Of a stretch of 64,000 nt of DNA, positions 41,720-49,914 are shown piece after piece; within the stretch, counting starts at the first letter, position 1, and every line of letters begins with the position of its first letter. Made by a program: the position numbers and the translations under genes. The notes beneath the pieces are model-generated. The model was not told the origin of the DNA. It saw only the letters and a program-made list of their open reading frames with translations, and ran no database searches. Source of the stretch: Akkermansia muciniphila (GTDB lineage: Bacteria; Verrucomicrobiota; Verrucomicrobiia; Limisphaerales; BJHT01); contig CAMAUZ010000002.1 in assembly GCA_945861535.1 (NCBI GenBank), forward strand, positions 124,001 to 188,000, in the 5' to 3' direction.

Positions 41720-42327
41720 ACCCGTCCCGCGCCAGTCACCACTCCCGCCGCTTCGTCGTCCGCCGCGCGCGGGCCGCCTTCACCCAGCCCGAACTGCTGG
41801 TCGCCACGGCCATCGCGATGTTCGTGATGAGCGGCTTCTTCGTGTTCTCCGATTTCGCGGGGCGTTCGCTGGCGGGCATCACGCGGCAGAATCTGCTGAA
41901 TCAAAAGGCCGGGTACGCGGCGGACTACATGGTCTCGCGGGTGCGCCTGGCGACGTTTGTCACCAACGACGCGTCGGGCAACACGTTGATCCTCGCCTTC
42001 GATGACGACGTGAACACCGACAGCGACGCCGACGGTCTGCGCGGGAACGACCGCAATCACTGGGAGTTGTTTCAATTCCAGAACGGCGACGGCAGCGACA
42101 CGACGATGGCGGACAACAAGCTCATCTACCGGCCGAACACCAATTCGACCGCCAGCACGACGTTGATCAATGCCAACCTCCGCAAGCTCCCCGGCGTGCC
42201 TGTGTTCACCATCACCAATCAGGCCTCCGTGCTCATCAACTACGGGATGCTCGACAGTGGTGCCGGCGCCCGCAGCCAGACCATCGAGATCCGCACCCAG
42301 GCGGTCCGCCGCAACCGGCCGGACTGA
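41716..42327 (+). CDS. PilW-like minor prepilin
   Basis: 203 residues from GTG 41716. Leader RRARAAFTQPELLVATAIAM with Phe/Thr at the cleavage site and Glu in position 5. The globular part contains YMVSRVRLATFVTNDASGNT and an FDDDVNTDSDADG acidic loop that could bind calcium. PilW-like/GspJ-like position in the operon, between a PilV-like and a PilX-like gene, matches the usual minor-pilin order. Confidence 0.82.
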   Translation: MNPSRASHHSRRFVVRRARAAFTQPELLVATAIAMFVMSGFFVFSDFAGRSLAGITRQNLLNQKAGYAADYMVSRVRLATFVTNDASGNTLILAFDDDVNTDSDADGLRGNDRNHWELFQFQNGDGSDTTMADNKLIYRPNTNSTASTTLINANLRKLPGVPVFTITNQASVLINYGMLDSGAGARSQTIEIRTQAVRRNRPD

Positions 42328-42347
42328 GCCGGCGCCCGTTTTCGCCC

Positions 42348-43766
42348 ATGAATCCATCCTCCCAGAATCGCCGGTCGGAAGCCGGCTCGGTCATCGCCTA
42401 CTTCCTCTTCGCCGTGGTCATCACCGGGTCGATCGCCACGCTGTACGCCTATTCCGTGCAGAACCCCAATCTCACCCACCGGCGGCATGACAGCGCCGCG
42501 GCCTACGCCTACGCGGAGGCCGGGACGGTCATTGGCTGCGCCGCGCTGGAGAACGCCTTCACCAATTCTGGCGGCAATCTCCTCTCGCGGTTGCAGGCCG
42601 CGCCCAACTTGTTCACCAAGAACAACGACCTCAGCACGGCGCAGCAACTGGTCTTCGAGCGCCTGGTGGCCGCGCCTTTCACCAACCAGACGGCCACCGT
42701 GCAGATCTGGACGACCAATTCCGCGGCGCCCAGCAAGGCACGGATTGTCTCGACCGCCAAAGTCGGGAGCATCACGCAGACCAACGCGATGCACTTGGAA
42801 ATGGCCTTCGGCTGGGGTGCGGCGATCATCTCCGACAACCCCGGCAGCACCTCCACGGGCACCTCCAAAAGCGTCGCGCAGGACGGCAACGTGGTGGTGG
42901 ATGGCAGCAGCAGCGGCACCACCATGGTGGACGGCGGCATCCTCGCCAACGGCCGGGCGAACACCAATGCCTGCCGCATCGTCCCCGGACAGATGCGGCG
43001 TGGAGGCCAGCCGTTCACGGCCAGTCTCTCAATGACCAACCGCAGCACTGCCAATCAGATTCCGGACTACACGGATGACGGCTCGGCCGACCAATTGTTT
43101 GACTTCAACCGCTTCATCGCCGCGGCCAAGGCGTCGGGCAATCACTTCACCAATCTCACCGCGTTCGTGAACGTGATGAAAACCGGCGTGGTCCTCGAGG
43201 GCGTGGTCGCGGTGGACATCGCCAAGTCGGGCCTGCCCAGCCTCAGCGACAAGACCCTCCCGTTCGGCATCAACATCCGCGGCACCCTCGTCTTCAACTT
43301 CAGTTCCGACTACGACGCCAGTGACAAGATCGTCAACACGGCGGCCATGAACATCAACCCCGCCAACCTGAGCGGCCTCGTCCCCGGCAATCCCTCCACC
43401 TACACCACCGGTTATCCGCCGGTCTATTCCAACCCGGCCAAGAATCCCGCCAACGTCGATCTCACCAGCCGCGGCTTCGCCAATTTCACACCGTACGACG
43501 ACCTGCCGGCGCTGATGTACAACGTTGGCATACATGGCCCGGTCAACATCTGCGGCGTGGTGTTCAGCCCCAGCTTCATGGAACTCGAAAACAAACAGGC
43601 CGGTCAGATCCAGTACTTCAAAGGCTCGCTGATCGGTGGCGGCGGCATCCTGCTGGAGAACGGCAAGAGCGGGACCAGCATCGTCAGCTACGATCCCAAC
43701 GCGATGGACATCCTCGCCAGCTCCGGCACCAAGGGCAAAAGCCTCAAGGTCGTGTACCGGGAATGA
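42348..43766 (+). CDS. PilX-like pilus assembly protein
   Basis: 472 residues, the intact paralogue of the frameshifted gene at 39360-40842. EAGSVIAYFLFAVVITGSIA is the PilX-like N-terminal helix with Glu ahead of it; AAAYAYAEAGTVIGCAALEN is the conserved AEAG segment. A long beta-rich C-terminal region (about 110-470) includes AFGWGAAIISDNPG, STYTTGYPPVYSNPAKNP and IQYFKGSLIGGGGILLE. It is much longer than classical PilX (about 170-200), so it may combine a pilin-like stem with a surface adhesion domain. 20 bases after the PilW-like gene. Confidence 0.82.
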   Translation: MNPSSQNRRSEAGSVIAYFLFAVVITGSIATLYAYSVQNPNLTHRRHDSAAAYAYAEAGTVIGCAALENAFTNSGGNLLSRLQAAPNLFTKNNDLSTAQQLVFERLVAAPFTNQTATVQIWTTNSAAPSKARIVSTAKVGSITQTNAMHLEMAFGWGAAIISDNPGSTSTGTSKSVAQDGNVVVDGSSSGTTMVDGGILANGRANTNACRIVPGQMRRGGQPFTASLSMTNRSTANQIPDYTDDGSADQLFDFNRFIAAAKASGNHFTNLTAFVNVMKTGVVLEGVVAVDIAKSGLPSLSDKTLPFGINIRGTLVFNFSSDYDASDKIVNTAAMNINPANLSGLVPGNPSTYTTGYPPVYSNPAKNPANVDLTSRGFANFTPYDDLPALMYNVGIHGPVNICGVVFSPSFMELENKQAGQIQYFKGSLIGGGGILLENGKSGTSIVSYDPNAMDILASSGTKGKSLKVVYRE

Positions 43767-43838
43767 GCGCCTCGTTTTGGGCCGGCGCCCCGGACGTGCG
43801 TGCGTGCCATCGCCGCGAACTAAAAACCCACCGATAAC

Positions 43839-44468
43839 ATGAGTTTCCGCTGGCAGATGATCAGTATCGCGACGGCCTGTGCGCTGGCGTTCATCCTCAT
43901 TTACACGCAGCCCGAAACGGCCGCGCCCGGCTACACCACGAGCGAATCGCTGGTCGCGCAGGCGCAGCAGCAGGCCGTCCTCGAGGCCGCCCGCGCCAGC
44001 CAGTTCGTGACGCATGACCGGCAGTTGCGCGAACGCCAGGAGCAGCTCCGGGCCGCCGAAGCCGACCTCGCCGCCAAGGCCCAGGCCGGTGCCAAAATGA
44101 TCGCCAGCCGGCAGATGTTCCAACAATCGAAAGGGGGCGCATGGCTGCAGCTCATCACAACGAATCGGGCGCTCTATCTCACGTTGCGCGCCCAGGCCGC
44201 CAAGCTGCCCGGCGGCGTCACGCCCTGCACGATCTGTGACGGCAAAAGCTATATGCGCGGCTGCGTCGTGTGTGATCATAACGACGGGAAATGCCCGTCG
44301 TGCAAGGGCACCGGCCGCACGGTGAATCACAACTACTGCCCGGTCTGTGTCGGGTCGGGAAAATGTTTTGGCTGCAACGGCATCGGCCGGATGCTGTGCC
44401 CGTTTTGCGATGACGGGATGATTGATGTCCGGCGCGCGCCGCCGGCCACGACGATCCCGATCGAGTGA
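43839..44468 (+). CDS. Membrane-anchored DnaJ-like zinc-finger protein
   Basis: 209 residues. One N-terminal membrane segment (ISIATACALAFILIY, about 8-24), then an Ala/Gln/Glu-rich coiled coil (about 35-95), and at the C-terminus four CxxC-type pairs: CTICDGKS, CVVCDHNDGKCPSCKGTG, CPVCVGSGKCFGCNGIG and CPFCDDG, in the CxxCxGxG style of the DnaJ Cys-rich domain. There is no J domain. It lies directly after the PilX-like gene with 72 bases between, so it is probably part of the pilus locus and may act as a chaperone or scaffold. I know of no standard name. Confidence 0.8.
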   Translation: MSFRWQMISIATACALAFILIYTQPETAAPGYTTSESLVAQAQQQAVLEAARASQFVTHDRQLRERQEQLRAAEADLAAKAQAGAKMIASRQMFQQSKGGAWLQLITTNRALYLTLRAQAAKLPGGVTPCTICDGKSYMRGCVVCDHNDGKCPSCKGTGRTVNHNYCPVCVGSGKCFGCNGIGRMLCPFCDDGMIDVRRAPPATTIPIE

Positions 44469-44618
44469 GCGGGGCGGGGAGCGGGCAGAAAAATAAAGGG
44501 GCAGAAAAATGGGACGGAAAATTTCTATTAACCGGAGTTGGCGCTGGAAATAACCGTGCCTCGTAGCCGCCGACGTGAGGAGGCGGACGGCCGCGTCGAA
44601 CCAGACCGGCTCTGGGTT

Positions 44619-44689
44619 GGGCGCGTCTGTCCCCAGCGCGCCGGTTGCGTGTTCGTAGGGCCAACGGCGCGCTGCGGACAGACGCGCCC
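44619..44689. repeat. GGGCGCG...GTCC palindrome
   Basis: Arms 44619-44643 and 44665-44689 pair over 25 bases with one mismatch. Same family as the perfect 32-base palindrome at 57181-57265. It lies between the convergent zinc-finger and thymidine phosphorylase genes and could serve as a bidirectional terminator; no T-tract is evident. Confidence 0.88.
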
Positions 44690-44707
44690 TACCATCCGCA
44701 CTCCGCT

Positions 44708-46015
44708 TCACCCGATCACTTCGGCGATCAACTGCGGCATCCCCGAGGCCACGTCGCGAATGGCGAAGGCGGCGGCGAGGCGCGTGTTGGCAGCGGCGGC
44801 GGACACGGTGTCTGCGGCGTGGATGAGCGCGAGGACATCGCCGGTGCGCACGCGGGTGCCGGGCGGGGCGAGGATTTCAATGCCGACGTCGGGATTGATG
44901 ACGGTGTCTTTGGTGAGGCGCCCACCGCCGAGGTCGCGGACGATTTCGCCGATGATGCGCGCGTCGCAGGCGGTGACGAAACCGGTGGTGACGGCTTTGT
45001 GTTCGAGCAGGACCGGCGCGGTCTGACCGGCCTGAAGTTTGCGTTTGAATGCGGCGAGGTCGGCGCCTTGGGCGACGAGGAGTTCATCCCATTTTTCCCG
45101 CGCGCGACCGTAGGCGAGACAGCCGGCGGCCTGTTCGCGGGCGGTGTCGAGGCTGCGGACTTTGCCGGAGAGCACGAGGAGTTGGGCGGCGCATTCGAGG
45201 ACGAGCTGGCGGAGATCGGCGGGGCCGCGGTCCTCGAGGCAGGCGACGGCTTCGCGGACTTCGAGCCAGTTGCCGCAGGCGCGCCCGAGCGGCGTGCTCA
45301 TGCCGGTGATGAGGGCGCGCGTGGGGACGCCGCATTCGCGGGCGAGATTGACGAGCGAGAGCGCAAGGGCGCGGGCCTGGCCGTGGTTGGGCATGAAGGC
45401 GGCGGTGCCAAATTTCACATCCACGACGAGGGCTTGGAGGCCCTCGGCGAGTTTTTTGGAGAGGATGGAAGCGGTGATGAGCGGGATGCTCGGGACCGTG
45501 GCGGTGACGTCGCGCAGGGCGTAAAACTTTTTGTCCGCCGGGATCATCGTCTCGGTCTGGCCGCCCATGGCGACACCGATTTGCTGGACCTGGCGGACGA
45601 GGCGTTCGGGCGCAAGCTGCGTGGTGAAACCGGGGATGGACTCGAGCTTGTCGAGGGTGCCGCCGGTGATGCCGAGCCCGCGGCCGGAGATCATCGGGAC
45701 GCGCAGGCCGAGGCACGCGAGCAGCGGCGCGAGCGGGAGCGAGACCTTGTCGCCGATGCCGCCGGTGGAGTGTTTGTCCACGACGGGGCGGCCGTCGTTG
45801 GGAAATTTCAGCGTCTCGCCGGAATCGCGCATGGCGAGGGTGAGGGCGCGGGTTTCCTCGGTGGACAGGCCGCGGAAGAAGACGGCCATGAGGAAGGCGG
45901 CCAGTTGGTAGTCGGGGATTTCGCCGGCGGTGCAGGCGGCGACGGTCTGGCGAATCTGCGCGTCGGTGAGCGGCAGGCCATCACGCTTGGCTTCGATGAG
46001 CGAGAGAAAGTTCAT
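44708..46015 (-). CDS. Thymidine/pyrimidine-nucleoside phosphorylase
   Basis: 435 residues. Phosphorolysis of thymidine (or uridine) to base and deoxyribose-1-phosphate. LPLTDAQIRQTVAACTAGEIPDYQL is the helical N-domain, KHSTGGIGDK (81-90) the phosphate-binding loop, and LGITGGTLDKLESIPGF the second signature of family 3 nucleoside phosphorylases. The C-terminal domain (from about 345) has GGGRLTKDTVINPDVGI. Length matches DeoA/Pdp (about 430-440). Stand-alone; no deo genes adjacent. DeoA versus Pdp specificity cannot be settled here. Confidence 0.95.
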   Translation of the reverse strand: MNFLSLIEAKRDGLPLTDAQIRQTVAACTAGEIPDYQLAAFLMAVFFRGLSTEETRALTLAMRDSGETLKFPNDGRPVVDKHSTGGIGDKVSLPLAPLLACLGLRVPMISGRGLGITGGTLDKLESIPGFTTQLAPERLVRQVQQIGVAMGGQTETMIPADKKFYALRDVTATVPSIPLITASILSKKLAEGLQALVVDVKFGTAAFMPNHGQARALALSLVNLARECGVPTRALITGMSTPLGRACGNWLEVREAVACLEDRGPADLRQLVLECAAQLLVLSGKVRSLDTAREQAAGCLAYGRAREKWDELLVAQGADLAAFKRKLQAGQTAPVLLEHKAVTTGFVTACDARIIGEIVRDLGGGRLTKDTVINPDVGIEILAPPGTRVRTGDVLALIHAADTVSAAAANTRLAAAFAIRDVASGMPQLIAEVIG

Positions 46016-46246
46016 GGGTCGGGCGGTGGTTTATTCGGAGAGACAGTAGGGACAGCCCCGGGCAAAAGGGAATCACGATAAGCGGGAGAAGCGCCCGGAA
46101 TTTTCGGACCGCTGTCGTGCGGCGGGCGCAAGGGGAGAGGGATGAATTGGCTGGCGGCGCCCGCCGCCGGGGTCGGGGGACACAGCCGAGTTTGGCAGGG
46201 GAATTTGGGGCAGGGGAATGGGAAGGAGACGAATCGGGAACGGGAG

Positions 46247-46350
46247 GAGCGCGGCCGTCCCGGCCGCAGCGGCAACACCAGAGCTAGGGCGTTTGGGTTT
46301 TCCGGCGCTTTCGCGTGTGCGGAGCCGCTGCGGGCGGGGACCGCCCGCGC
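46247..46350. repeat. GC-rich inverted repeat in 600-base gene-free gap
   Basis: Arms about 46249-46273 and 46324-46350, with GCGGCCGTCCCGGCCGCAGC-like hairpin on the left and GGGCGGGGACCGCCCGC on the right. Similar to the tandem repeat at 19228-19440. The gap 46016-46631 also contains, at 46398-46423, a TGTGTTCATGGTGTCGCTGT segment related to the ends of the composite repeat at 49219-49852. I see no gene in this gap. Confidence 0.7.
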
Positions 46351-46631
46351 GCCAAAATCCTCGTGCGCCGCGCTCTGTGGGTGGCGGCTCCGCCGCACTG
46401 TGTTCATGGTGTCGCTGTGGTCGTTTCATCGGTTTCCGCTGCATGGCCACGGCGAAGGGCTGGTGGAAGCGGGGGTTATCATCTGGCGGGTGAACTAATC
46501 GGGGAGGCGACCAACCACGATTCCGCCCCTTGTTTGCGGGCTTTTCGTGCCCTTCGTGTCGTTCGAGGTTCACCTCGGCTGCCGTTTCCAAGTTGAAACT
46601 TCCGCGCGGGATGTTGGACCTTGGCCCGCGC

Positions 46632-47462
46632 ATGAAATCAGCCATCACCCTTTCTCTTGTCCCAGAAGCCCGTGGCGGTCCGTTCGTTTTTTGGGATGAC
46701 CTCGCCGCCGGCTTCGCCGCGGCCGCGCGGCATGGCTTCGATGCCGTCGAAATTTTCCCGCCGGCTGCGGACGCCGTGCCGGTCGCGACGGTGCGCGAAC
46801 TGATGGCGAAACATTCGCTCCAGGTCGCCGCCGTGGGCACCGGCGCGGGCTGGGTGAAACACAAGCTGCGCCTGACCGATCCCGATGCCGCGGTGCGCGC
46901 GCAGGCCCGCGAGTTCATCGGCGCGATCATCGGTCTCGCGGGCGCACTCGGCGCGCCCGCGATCATCGGGTCGATGCAGGGCCGCTGGGAAGGCGCGGTG
47001 TCGCGCGAGCAGGCACTGGCGTGGCTGGCGGAGGAGTTGCGTGCGCTTTCGGAACGTGCCGCCGCGCAGCAGCAGGTGCTCCTCTACGAACCGCTGAACC
47101 GCTACGAAACCAATCTCTTCAATCGCAACGCCGACGCCGTGGCCTTCCTCGGCACGCACGGTCTCGCGAACGTCCGCCTGCTCTGCGACCTCTATCACAT
47201 GAACATCGAGGAGGCTGATCTTGCCGCGTCGCTGCGCGCCACGGGCCCGCGCGTCGGGCACGTTCACTTCGCTGACTCGAATCGTCACGCCATCGGCTTC
47301 GGGCACACGAACGCCGCGCCGATCATCGCCGCGCTGCGCGACATCGGCTACGCGGGCTATTTGTCGGCGGAGATTCTGCCGCTGCCCGATGCGGACATGG
47401 CGGCGGCGAAGACCATCGAGAGTTTTCGGCGGCTGACCGGCGCTGCTCCGCAGGGTCGGTAA
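46632..47462 (+). CDS. Sugar-phosphate isomerase/epimerase-like TIM barrel
   Basis: 276 residues from ATG 46632 (MKSAITLSLVPEARG). AP-endonuclease/xylose-isomerase-like family 2. Likely metal ligands are the Glu of LLYEPLNRYETN, Asp and His of LLCDLYHMNIEE, His of VGHVHFADSNRHAIGFGHTN and Glu of YLSAEILPLPD, the pattern of D-tagatose/D-psicose 3-epimerases and hydroxypyruvate isomerases. Probably cytoplasmic sugar isomerisation. Upstream in-frame codons are not conserved-looking. A fucose-mutarotase-like gene lies 1.2 kb downstream, and the Tat protein and aldo/keto reductase nearby could belong to the same sugar theme. Confidence 0.88.
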   Translation: MKSAITLSLVPEARGGPFVFWDDLAAGFAAAARHGFDAVEIFPPAADAVPVATVRELMAKHSLQVAAVGTGAGWVKHKLRLTDPDAAVRAQAREFIGAIIGLAGALGAPAIIGSMQGRWEGAVSREQALAWLAEELRALSERAAAQQQVLLYEPLNRYETNLFNRNADAVAFLGTHGLANVRLLCDLYHMNIEEADLAASLRATGPRVGHVHFADSNRHAIGFGHTNAAPIIAALRDIGYAGYLSAEILPLPDADMAAAKTIESFRRLTGAAPQGR

Positions 47463-47493
47463 ATGATGTCTTTGCCGTTGGCGCGCGGCAGCA

Positions 47494-47591
47494 GGGGCGC
47501 GGCATTTATGCCGCTTCAACGTGGGCCGCTCCGGGTGCATCCGAACCGGCGGTGACGTGCGGACGCTGAAGCGGCGTGAACGCCGCGCCCC
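47494..47591. repeat. Double-hairpin palindromic element (GCGGC family)
   Basis: Arms 47494-47518 and 47567-47591, inner hairpins GCGGCATTTATGCCGC and GCGGCGTGAACGCCGC. Both are perfectly paired although they differ in the closing pair and loop strand. Fills the gap between the epimerase and DUF433 genes. Confidence 0.88.
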
Positions 47592-47666
47592 GTCGGCACC
47601 GCGACTGACGGCCCGCCAAAAGCCCGATTGAATCGGATGCTTGAACCGCTAGTTTCCAGCCTCGAC

Positions 47667-47984
47667 ATGAAACCGAATGAATACGTGGAACCGCATGGCG
47701 CGGGCTGGCGCGTGCGGAGCAGCAGGGTCTCGTTGGACTCGGTCGTGGCGGCCTTCCGCGGCGGTCTCTCGCCGGAGGCCATCGCTCGCGAGTGTTTCCC
47801 CACGCTCTCACTGGAGCAGGTCTATGGCGTCATCACTTTCTATCTCGCCAACCGGGCCGAGTTGGATGCGGCCGGTCAAGCATTGCAGGCGGAGGGCGAG
47901 GCTTGGCGGCAGCAGCAGCGGGCGGGCGAGCCGGGGTTTGTGGAGAAAATGGCGCAGGCTCGTCGTGAGTTGCTGGCCGCGTGA
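47667..47984 (+). CDS. DUF433 antitoxin-like protein
   Basis: 105 residues from ATG 47667. [46 protein letters not shown]-like content is the DUF433 helix-turn-helix, typical of antitoxins that accompany DUF5615 PIN-like toxins. Here no DUF5615 gene follows; the next gene is an MNT nucleotidyltransferase whose alternative GTG start (47981) overlaps this stop. It may be an orphan antitoxin, or its toxin may have been replaced by the MNT/HEPN pair. Confidence 0.8.
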   Translation: [105 protein letters not shown]

Positions 47985-48025
47985 AAGTGAATCCCGATGG
48001 CAAATGCTTACCTTCTCCTTGCGAT

Positions 48026-48334
48026 ATGAAGCTCCAATTTGATGCCGAAGCCGTGAGGCAATTCTGCCACGCACGCGGGATTGCGCGGCTCGAATTGTTC
48101 GGCTCCGCCCTGCGCGATGACTTCCGCCCGGACAGCGACGTCGATCTGCTCTGCACTCTGAAGTCCGATGAGGATTGCTCGCTGCTGGGCTGGGCGGACA
48201 TGCAGTTCAGGCTGGAGGAAATTTTCGGCCGGCGGGTGGACCTGGTCAGCCGCTGGGCCATCGAGCGAAGCAAGAACCGATTCCGCAAGCACGCAATCCT
48301 TTCGACGGCCACGCCCATCTATGTCGAAGGATAA
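48026..48334 (+). CDS. MNT nucleotidyltransferase antitoxin
   Basis: 102 residues from ATG 48026 (GTG 47981 is possible). LELFGSALRDDFRPDSDVDLL is the GSx10DxD motif (G26, S27, D38, D40) of MNT-type minimal nucleotidyltransferases. In MntA-HepT systems this enzyme adds AMP to a tyrosine of the HEPN toxin and neutralises it. The downstream gene, overlapping by 14 bases, is a HEPN protein, so this is a standard pair. Confidence 0.9.
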   Translation: MKLQFDAEAVRQFCHARGIARLELFGSALRDDFRPDSDVDLLCTLKSDEDCSLLGWADMQFRLEEIFGRRVDLVSRWAIERSKNRFRKHAILSTATPIYVEG

Positions 48335-48689
48335 CGCTTATCTTGAAGATATCCGGAACGCCGCCCGCGCGGTCCGGCGGTTCGTGGACGGAGTGTCGAA
48401 GGAACAATTTCTCGCCAACGAGGAGAAATACGAGGCGGTCAATCGGAAGTTTGAAATCATGGGTGAGGCCGCGCGGCGCCTGTCACCGGCAGCCCGCCAG
48501 CAGTTTCCCGGCATTCCGTGGCGGCTGGTCACGGCCATGCGGAACATTCTCATTCACGACTACGACGACGTGAATTTGAACGTTGTCTGGAAAGCAGCCC
48601 AGGAGGACCTGCCTCCACTCATCAACGCCCTCGACGCCTATCTCAGCACGATCCCCGACGACCCCGACTCCACTGCATCCGCTCGATAA
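48321..48689 (+). CDS. HEPN toxin, HepT/DUF86 type
   Basis: 122 residues. All-helical protein with MRNILIHDYDDVN: R74, H79 and Y81 match the Rx4HxY active motif of HEPN ribonucleases, with Y81 the expected AMPylation site. KFEIMGEAARRLSP is the conserved DUF86 helix. Overlaps the MNT gene. Predicted RNase toxin held in check by the MNT enzyme. Confidence 0.9.
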   Translation: MSKDNAYLEDIRNAARAVRRFVDGVSKEQFLANEEKYEAVNRKFEIMGEAARRLSPAARQQFPGIPWRLVTAMRNILIHDYDDVNLNVVWKAAQEDLPPLINALDAYLSTIPDDPDSTASAR

Positions 48690-48705
48690 AAACCAAATCA
48701 CCACC

Positions 48706-49152
48706 ATGCTCAAAACCCAACTCATCCACCCCGACATCCTCCGCGCCTGCGCACGCGCGGGACATCACGCGAAAATCCTGATCGCCGACGGCAATTATCC
48801 GGCCTCGTCGAAGAAGGGGCCGAACGCGGAACTCGTCTGCCTCAATCTCTCGCCCGGTTGCGTCACCGTCGCGCAGGTCCTGCGCGCGCTCCTCAGCGCG
48901 GTGCCCGTGGATTTCGTGAACACCATGGGCATCCCCGCTGATGATCCCTACGCGCAGCAGGGCGATCCGCCGGTGTGGAAGGAGTATCGCAAGGTGCTCA
49001 AGGAATCCGGCGCGACGATCAAGCTCGAGCCGATTCTCAAATGGGATTTCTACAAACACGTCGAGTCGCCCGATCACGTCCTCACCATTCAGACCGGCGA
49101 TCAGGCGCTGTGGGCGAATGTGCTGCTGACGCTGGGCTGCAGGACGAGTTGA
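48706..49152 (+). CDS. RbsD/FucU family mutarotase
   Basis: 148 residues from ATG 48706. MLKTQLIHPDILRACARAGH, ILIADGNYPASS and VPVDFVNTM match the RbsD/FucU family, which catalyses interconversion of sugar anomers (fucose or ribose). The His in GHH and Asp in ADGNYP are the expected active-site residues. It begins 16 bases after the HEPN gene, so it may be read through from the toxin-antitoxin operon. Fucose versus ribose cannot be decided; length agrees with FucU (about 140-150). Confidence 0.88.
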   Translation: MLKTQLIHPDILRACARAGHHAKILIADGNYPASSKKGPNAELVCLNLSPGCVTVAQVLRALLSAVPVDFVNTMGIPADDPYAQQGDPPVWKEYRKVLKESGATIKLEPILKWDFYKHVESPDHVLTIQTGDQALWANVLLTLGCRTS

Positions 49153-49218
49153 TGGCCTTGCCGCTGGCCACGCCCTCGCGCTCGGGGCCGTATTTTTTCA
49201 GTCGGACGGATTATTTTG

Positions 49219-49852
49219 ACCACAGACACACGATGAACACAGAGAAAATCAGGGTTGCGCTGGTCGATCATCGTTCACCGATTGGTGACTTCCTGACACC
49301 GACGTCGTCCCTCGTTTTTCTCCGTACTGCAACTCTGCAAAATCCTCGCACGCCGCGAGGATATTGCCCCTGCCGGAGCGTCGGCCGCGGCCTGAAGAAT
49401 TGTCGCCAACGCTTTGCTCTTTGTCCCGGAGGGACTCCGCAGGAAATTAGCCGGGGGCAAGCCCGCACAGCGGGCGCGGCCCCCGGTTGCGCCGCCGAAC
49501 GGGCCAGGCCCCAGCGGGGCATCGAAGAAGTTTTTGGCGGCGACATCCCCGCAGCATTTCCGCCGCCGCCCGTCGCCTCGGGCCATTTTCTCCGATGCCC
49601 CGTTGGGGCACAGAGCCAAATGGCACGGTTTCCGGGGGCGGCGTCCGCTGAGGCGGACTTGCCCCCGGCTAATCTCCTCCGGCGTCCCTTCGGGACAAGG
49701 ACCTGGCGTCCCTCATCGCGGCGCGGATGGAGTGTGGAGGTCGTCGAAATTTTCCGTCGCTTCCTTTCCATTTCACGCACTGCGACCGGAGACCGGTTGC
49801 GCTCCGCTTTGGTTGCGGCTTTGCCGCTCTGTGTTCATCGTGTCTCCGTGGT
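49219..49852. repeat. Composite repeat bounded by ACCACxGAxACACGATGAAC ends
   Basis: Outer arms 49219-49244 and 49827-49852 are reverse complements over 24 of 26 bases. Nested inside is a second long inverted repeat, 49421-49466 with 49653-49698, containing TTGTCCCGGAGGGAC and TTAGCCGGGGGCAAG. The whole 760-base gap between the RbsD/FucU gene and the Tat-exported protein is occupied by it. No open frame inside has coding character. Partial relatives of the outer ends occur at 40892-40922 and 46398-46423. Confidence 0.8.
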
Positions 49853-49914
49853 CTTATTTCCCGGTTCAACTCAATAGACACGACCCAGTCAATCAACCAC
49901 CACCCGCCGAACCC

